The translations under genes and the position numbers were made by a program. Below are positions 13,759 through 17,708 of a stretch of DNA of 17,708 bases, one piece after another. Each line of letters starts with the position of its first letter. The first letter of the stretch is position 1. The stretch is from positions 1 to 17,708 of the forward strand of contig DUSB01000039.1 of assembly GCA_012840625.1 (NCBI GenBank). The letters are read 5' to 3'. Origin of the DNA: Syntrophomonadaceae bacterium (GTDB lineage Bacteria; Bacillota; Syntrophomonadia; Syntrophomonadales; Syntrophomonadaceae). A model generated the notes under the pieces. It had not been told where the DNA came from and made no database searches. It worked only from the letters and a program-made list of their open reading frames with translations.

Positions 13759-15678
13759 TTGAAAAACTTATTAACAAGCATTAAAACCCCACAGGATATA
13801 AAGCACCTTTCTGTTCAGCAATTGAACGATCTGGCCGCAGAAATTCGTTCCTTTTTAATTAATAGTGTATCTGAAAGCGGTGGGCATCTGGCAGCCAACC
13901 TGGGTGTTGTTGAACTAAGCTTGGCCCTGCATTATGTTTTTAATAGTCCCGTCGATAAAATTGTCTGGGATGTAGGGCATCAGAGCTACGTTCATAAGAT
14001 CCTTACGGGGCGAAAAGATCAGATGCAGACTCTGCGTCAATTCGGGGGTATTAGTGGCTTTCCCAAGTTTGAAGAATCAGAACATGATGTTTTCAATACC
14101 GGTCATAGCAGTACATCGATCTCTGCCGCTCTGGGTCTTGCCTTGGCCCGGGATCTTGCTAAAGATGATTATGCGGTCGTTGCTGTAACAGGAGACGGAG
14201 CTTTAACCGGAGGTATGTGTTATGAAGCCCTAAATCATGCTGGCAATGAAGGCTGCGATCTGCTGGTGATATTGAACGATAATGAAATGTCAATTTCTCG
14301 AAACGTAGGAGCCATGTCATCCTATCTCAATCGCTTACGCACCGACCCCTCTTATTTTCGCACCAAGGATGAAATTGAAATGGTTTTAACCAGAATTCCA
14401 GGGATTGGTCCTAATATTGCTCGGGCAGCCGGGCGCTTCAAAGATATACTTAAATTTATTATGGTACCGGGCAAACTTTTTGAAGAATTAGGTTTTACCT
14501 ATATTGGCCCTGTAGATGGCCATGATATGCAGGAGCTGCTGACGGTTTTAAGTAATGCCCGCAGCATGAAAGGACCTATTTTGATCCATACCATTACCCA
14601 AAAGGGATATGGTTATGAACCGGCTTATAGGAACCCGGATGTTTTCCACGGCGTCGGGCCGTTTGATGTAGAAACCGGGCAACTGGTCAATAAAAAGATC
14701 AAGACCTATACCGAAGTCTTTTCCGATTTTATCGTAAAGAAAGCAGCAGAAGATTCCCGGGTGGTAGCTATTACGGCAGCCATGGCCAGTGGAACTGGGC
14801 TGAAAGACTTTGCCCAGAGGTATCCGGAACGCTTTTTTGATGTAGGGATTTGTGAAGCTCACGCTGTAACCCTGGCAGCAGGTATGGCTCGTAATGGCCT
14901 GCGTCCAGTGGTTTGTATTTATTCAACCTTTTTACAGCGGGCTTATGATCAAATCATTCATGATGTTGCTTTGCAAAATCTCCCGGTTGTCTTTGCCGTT
15001 GATCGTGCAGGTTTGGTAGGGGAAGACGGACCCACTCATCACGGAGTCTTTGATCTGGCTTATTTAAGACATATTCCCAATTTAACTGTGATGGCGCCTG
15101 CCAATGAGAACGAGTTTACTGATATGCTTCATACGGCCTTCGCGATGGAAAGCCCGGTTGCCATTCGTTATCCCCGTGGTGCTGGACAGGGTGTAGCCGT
15201 TAAAGCAGAACGGGAGTTTATACCAGTCGGGAAGGCGGTGACCCTTCGTAAAGGAAAAGATCTGGCTATCCTGGCTATTGGACGGGCGGTGGTGCTGGGT
15301 CTGGAAGTGCAGGGCATCCTGCAGAAACAGGGGATTGCGGCGGAATTGGTTAATATGCGCTATGTAAAACCCCTGGATCAAGAAAAAGTATTCGATCTGG
15401 CGACACGTTTTTCCCGTATGGTCACCATAGAAGACAACAACCTGGCCGGTGGATTTGGTTCTGCTGTTTTAGAAAGTTTAATAGATCAGCACCAGTCTGC
15501 TGATGTTTTGCGATTTGGGATTAAGGATGAATTCGTAGAACATGGCAGGGTGGATCAACTTTTTGAATACCTGGATCTGGACCCAGAAAGCATGGCAGAA
15601 AAAATTGTTCAGCAGTGGCCTGAAATATTGGGAAAAAAGAAATGGGAGTTGTTTAGATTTGGAAAAGCGCAGGGCTGA
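13759..15678 (+). CDS. dxs: 1-deoxy-D-xylulose-5-phosphate synthase
   Basis: I prefer TTG 13759 (MKNLLTSIKTPQDIKHLS), which has GAAGGTGAG just upstream and matches the usual N-terminus. TTG 13738 would overlap oapA. The product has 639 residues, normal for the family. Thiamine-diphosphate motifs are present: HQSYVHKILTGR, GHSSTSISAALG, VTGDGALTGGMCYEALNHAG (G145-D146-G147) and NDNEMSIS (N173). The second half has the pyrimidine-binding region (VGICEAHAVTLAAGMA, DRAGLVGEDGPTHHGVFDLAYLRHIPN) and a transketolase C-terminal domain. The enzyme joins pyruvate and glyceraldehyde-3-phosphate, the first step of the MEP route to isoprenoids, and so supplies IspA. The 3' end overlaps tlyA. Confidence 0.97.
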   Translation: MKNLLTSIKTPQDIKHLSVQQLNDLAAEIRSFLINSVSESGGHLAANLGVVELSLALHYVFNSPVDKIVWDVGHQSYVHKILTGRKDQMQTLRQFGGISGFPKFEESEHDVFNTGHSSTSISAALGLALARDLAKDDYAVVAVTGDGALTGGMCYEALNHAGNEGCDLLVILNDNEMSISRNVGAMSSYLNRLRTDPSYFRTKDEIEMVLTRIPGIGPNIARAAGRFKDILKFIMVPGKLFEELGFTYIGPVDGHDMQELLTVLSNARSMKGPILIHTITQKGYGYEPAYRNPDVFHGVGPFDVETGQLVNKKIKTYTEVFSDFIVKKAAEDSRVVAITAAMASGTGLKDFAQRYPERFFDVGICEAHAVTLAAGMARNGLRPVVCIYSTFLQRAYDQIIHDVALQNLPVVFAVDRAGLVGEDGPTHHGVFDLAYLRHIPNLTVMAPANENEFTDMLHTAFAMESPVAIRYPRGAGQGVAVKAEREFIPVGKAVTLRKGKDLAILAIGRAVVLGLEVQGILQKQGIAAELVNMRYVKPLDQEKVFDLATRFSRMVTIEDNNLAGGFGSAVLESLIDQHQSADVLRFGIKDEFVEHGRVDQLFEYLDLDPESMAEKIVQQWPEILGKKKWELFRFGKAQG

Positions 15679-16465
15679 TCAACTGCTTTTCGAAAAGGGA
15701 TTAGCTTCCAGCCGTGCCAAAGCAAGAGCCATGATCCTGGCGGGAGAGGTGTTTGTCCAGGATACCCGCGTAGAAAAGGCTGGTACCCGCTATGAACAGG
15801 ATACTCAATTTACGGTGAAATCCAGGCAGGCAAAATATGTCAGCCGGGGCGGTTATAAATTAGAAGGAGCCATCAAGGCTTTCCATCTGGATTTTACTGA
15901 TAAAACTGTTCTGGATATAGGTGCTTCAACCGGTGGCTATACAGATTGTGCGCTACAGCATGGAGCCCGGCAGGTCTTTGCCCTGGATGTAGGTTATGGC
16001 CAACTAGATTGGGGTTTACGTAATGATGCCCGGGTGCAGGTGTTCGAACGCACCAACATACGTTATTTTACCCGGGAGGACCTAGGGCAGCCGGTAGATA
16101 TGATCACTATGGATGTTTCCTTTATTTCAACCACCTTAATCTTCCCGGTTCTTCCTGCTTTATTAAAAAGTACAGGAGAGGTGGTTAGTCTTATTAAACC
16201 GCAGTTTGAGGCTGGTCGAGATAAAGTAGGCAAAAAAGGTGTAGTCAAAGATCCGGCTGTTCATAAAGAAGTCTTATTCCATTGCATTCTGGCAGCATCT
16301 CAATCCGGTCTCTATTGCCAGGATATCTGTTACTCGCCAATACGTGGTCCCGAAGGTAATATTGAGTATTTTTTGTATTTACTTTGCCAGAAAACAAAAA
16401 ACAATAATATTGAGCATGCTGTGCATAAAGTTGTTGATCAAGCACACCAGGTATTGGAGGGATGA
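15659..16465 (+). CDS. tlyA: TlyA family rRNA (cytidine-2'-O)-methyltransferase / hemolysin-like protein
   Basis: The start is TTG 15659 (LEKRRADQLLFEKG), inside the end of dxs, with GGGAG at 15644-15648; a longer frame to 15542 is only dxs read out of frame. The product has 268 residues. An N-terminal S4 RNA-binding domain covers residues 1-60. The linker KYVSRGGYKLEGAI is followed by an FtsJ-like methyltransferase domain with SAM motif VLDIGASTGGYTDCALQHGA (D86) and FALDVGYGQLDWGLRNDARV. DMITMDVSFIS and VSLIKPQFEAGRDKVGKKGVV complete the pattern. In mycobacteria TlyA methylates 16S and 23S rRNA; many Firmicutes forms (yqxC) are untested. The stop overlaps a possible NAD kinase ATG. Confidence 0.95.
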   Translation: MEKRRADQLLFEKGLASSRAKARAMILAGEVFVQDTRVEKAGTRYEQDTQFTVKSRQAKYVSRGGYKLEGAIKAFHLDFTDKTVLDIGASTGGYTDCALQHGARQVFALDVGYGQLDWGLRNDARVQVFERTNIRYFTREDLGQPVDMITMDVSFISTTLIFPVLPALLKSTGEVVSLIKPQFEAGRDKVGKKGVVKDPAVHKEVLFHCILAASQSGLYCQDICYSPIRGPEGNIEYFLYLLCQKTKNNNIEHAVHKVVDQAHQVLEG

Positions 16466-16473
16466 AGGGGACC

Positions 16474-17292
16474 ATGAAAATATTATTGGTAAACAACAGC
16501 GGAATTGAGAAAACCCTGGTTATGGCAGAAGAGATAAAAAAGCAATTGGTACAGCTTGGTGTGGAAGTAAAAGTGGAGAATGCCAGCATGAAAGTCGAGG
16601 GAACGGATTTTGATTCCATTATTGTCCTGGGTGGTGACGGAACTTTTATTCGTGCTGCACGCCAGCATCTGGACATGAATGTTCCTATGCTGGGGGTTAA
16701 TATGGGAACGGTCGGTTTTTTAAGCAATATTGAAGCACATGAATTATCAGAATATTTGCCCCGTTTCCTGCAGCAGGATTATAGCATTGATGAACGGATG
16801 ATGATCGAACTGCTGATTCGGCGCAACGGGGAGATTAGGCAGCGCAGCTATTGTTTAAATGAGTTAACCATAAAATCAAAAGAAGGTAAGATTCTCAATC
16901 TGGATATACGCATTGCCGGTCAGGGCTACGGAAGCTATCGGGGTGATGGGATTATTGTAGCTACCCCCACCGGTTCGACTGCCTATTCACTTTCCTGCGG
17001 CGGGCCTATTACGGATCCAGAATTGGACGTATTTATCATTACACCTATTGCCTCTTATTTACTGGCCCAGAGGCCACTGGTAATAGCAGCTGATAAGGAG
17101 CTCTGTTTGGAAGCAATTGGAGCCGCTGATGCTTTTATTTCTATGGATGGACAATTGAAAGTAGATTTACAACCCGGTGACCAGATCTTTGTGCGCAAAG
17201 CCGCTCATAAGTTGAAAATGGTTCACTTGAAGCCCCGTGACTTTTTTGCTACCGTGGATAATAGGCTGAAACGCAACAAGGAAGAAATATGA
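16474..17292 (+). CDS. nadK: NAD kinase
   Basis: I favour ATG 16474 (MKILLVNNSG), which has AAGGGG close upstream and matches the usual N-terminus. ATG 16462 overlaps the tlyA stop and has its binding site too close. The 272-residue product shows the ATP/NAD kinase signatures: IIVLGGDGTFIRAAR with catalytic Asp55, GVNMGTVGFLSNI, LNELTIKS, and GDGIIVATPTGSTAYSLSCGGPI. It phosphorylates NAD to NADP. The gene is part of the run tlyA-nadK-mnmM and ends in an ATGA overlap with the next gene. Confidence 0.96.
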   Translation: MKILLVNNSGIEKTLVMAEEIKKQLVQLGVEVKVENASMKVEGTDFDSIIVLGGDGTFIRAARQHLDMNVPMLGVNMGTVGFLSNIEAHELSEYLPRFLQQDYSIDERMMIELLIRRNGEIRQRSYCLNELTIKSKEGKILNLDIRIAGQGYGSYRGDGIIVATPTGSTAYSLSCGGPITDPELDVFIITPIASYLLAQRPLVIAADKELCLEAIGAADAFISMDGQLKVDLQPGDQIFVRKAAHKLKMVHLKPRDFFATVDNRLKRNKEEI

Positions 17293-17708
17293 TACAGCTA
17301 CCATTAAGAAATTCGCTACATCTTGCTCATACCTTTATGCAGAATCTGGTTCCGCAGGGTGCCAGTGTGGTTGATGCTACCTGCGGGAACGGGAAGGACA
17401 CTGCTTTTCTGGCTCAACTGGTAGGAGAAACGGGACAGGTATGGGCTTTTGATATACAAAAACAGGCGTTGCACAATACATATCGCTTTTTATGTGAACA
17501 AGGCCTTGAACAAAGGGTAAAACTTATTCAGGCCTGCCATTCACGCATACATTGCTTTGTTCCCGGGCCAATTTTTGCCTGTATGTTTAACCTAGGATAC
17601 CTGCCGGGTGGAGATCACGATGTAACTACAGAAGCCTCTACTACTCTTCTTGCTTTATCTGCCCTCAAGGATATGCTGTCAAAGGGTGGGATTATGAGTA
17701 TTGTATCC
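17289..17708 (+). CDS. mnmM: MnmM/YtqB-type class I SAM methyltransferase (5' part, partial)
   Basis: The frame opens at ATG 17289, overlapping the NAD kinase stop, with AAGGAAG (17278-17284) upstream, and stays open for 140 codons to the window end. SAM-binding motif I is VVDATCGNGKDTAFLA, followed by VWAFDIQKQAL. MFNLGYLPGGDHDVTTEASTTLLAL is characteristic of the YtqB family. Characterised members act on tRNA wobble uridine (mnm5s2U34 methylation). Roughly the last quarter of the protein is missing. Confidence 0.88.
   Translation, partial: MIQLPLRNSLHLAHTFMQNLVPQGASVVDATCGNGKDTAFLAQLVGETGQVWAFDIQKQALHNTYRFLCEQGLEQRVKLIQACHSRIHCFVPGPIFACMFNLGYLPGGDHDVTTEASTTLLALSALKDMLSKGGIMSIVS

Noticed and set aside
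15542..15658. Longer N-terminus for TlyA
   Set aside because: It is the dxs 3' end read in another frame; the S4 domain begins right at TTG 15659.
16245..16727. 160-codon minus-strand frame opposite tlyA and nadK
   Set aside because: Both plus-strand genes are complete and conserved across this stretch, and the antisense product resembles no family.

Overview
The window is a conserved chromosomal housekeeping block of an endospore-forming, anaerobic-type member of the Clostridia. Gene order and protein style suggest a Syntrophomonas-like organism; that assignment is inference from order and composition, not from a search. Every gene is on the + strand. I see no transposon, prophage, tRNA, rRNA or CRISPR.

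Region 1 (1-3869) is the distal part of the spoIIIA sporulation operon (spoIIIAB 3' end, then AC, AD, AE, AF, AG, AH). It encodes the mother-cell half of the channel that joins mother cell and forespore. It is followed by a 271-base gap that holds a perfect 7+7 inverted repeat, a good sigma-A-type promoter, a 14-bp hairpin and a possible second promoter.

Region 2 (4141-7399) is the place where related genomes usually carry accB-accC. Here accB is fused in frame behind a pyruvate carboxylase/oxaloacetate decarboxylase-type carboxyltransferase domain. A strong internal ribosome binding site and ATG lie exactly at the start of the AccB part, so one gene might make both the fusion and a free biotin carrier. 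Biotin carboxylase accC follows.

Region 3 (7486-8730) holds an Asp23/Gls24 envelope-stress protein, a hairpin terminator, the membrane anchor AmaP, and a small DUF2273-type membrane protein.

Region 4 (8758-17708) is one tightly packed run: nusB, folD, xseA, xseB, ispA, a large structured RNA, a small membrane protein, dxs, tlyA, NAD kinase and the start of an mnmM/ytqB-type methyltransferase. Most of these genes overlap or abut. The exception is the 801-base gap between ispA and the membrane protein gene.

That gap is the most striking element. I identify it as an OLE (ornate large extremophilic) RNA, with its partner gene oapA directly downstream. The sequence shows a 12-bp perfect helix joining the two ends (12584-12595 with 13148-13159), two nested long-range helices, and about ten local hairpins. 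An extended -10 promoter sits about 25 bases upstream. The ispA-OLE-oapA-dxs context matches what is known of OLE loci. OLE RNA itself is described, but its biochemical role is unresolved, and here its gene lies between two isoprenoid genes.

Other points worth attention are a FolD homologue that keeps its cyclohydrolase residues but has lost the usual NADP-binding signature, and a Thr-to-Asn change at the expected catalytic threonine of the carboxyltransferase.
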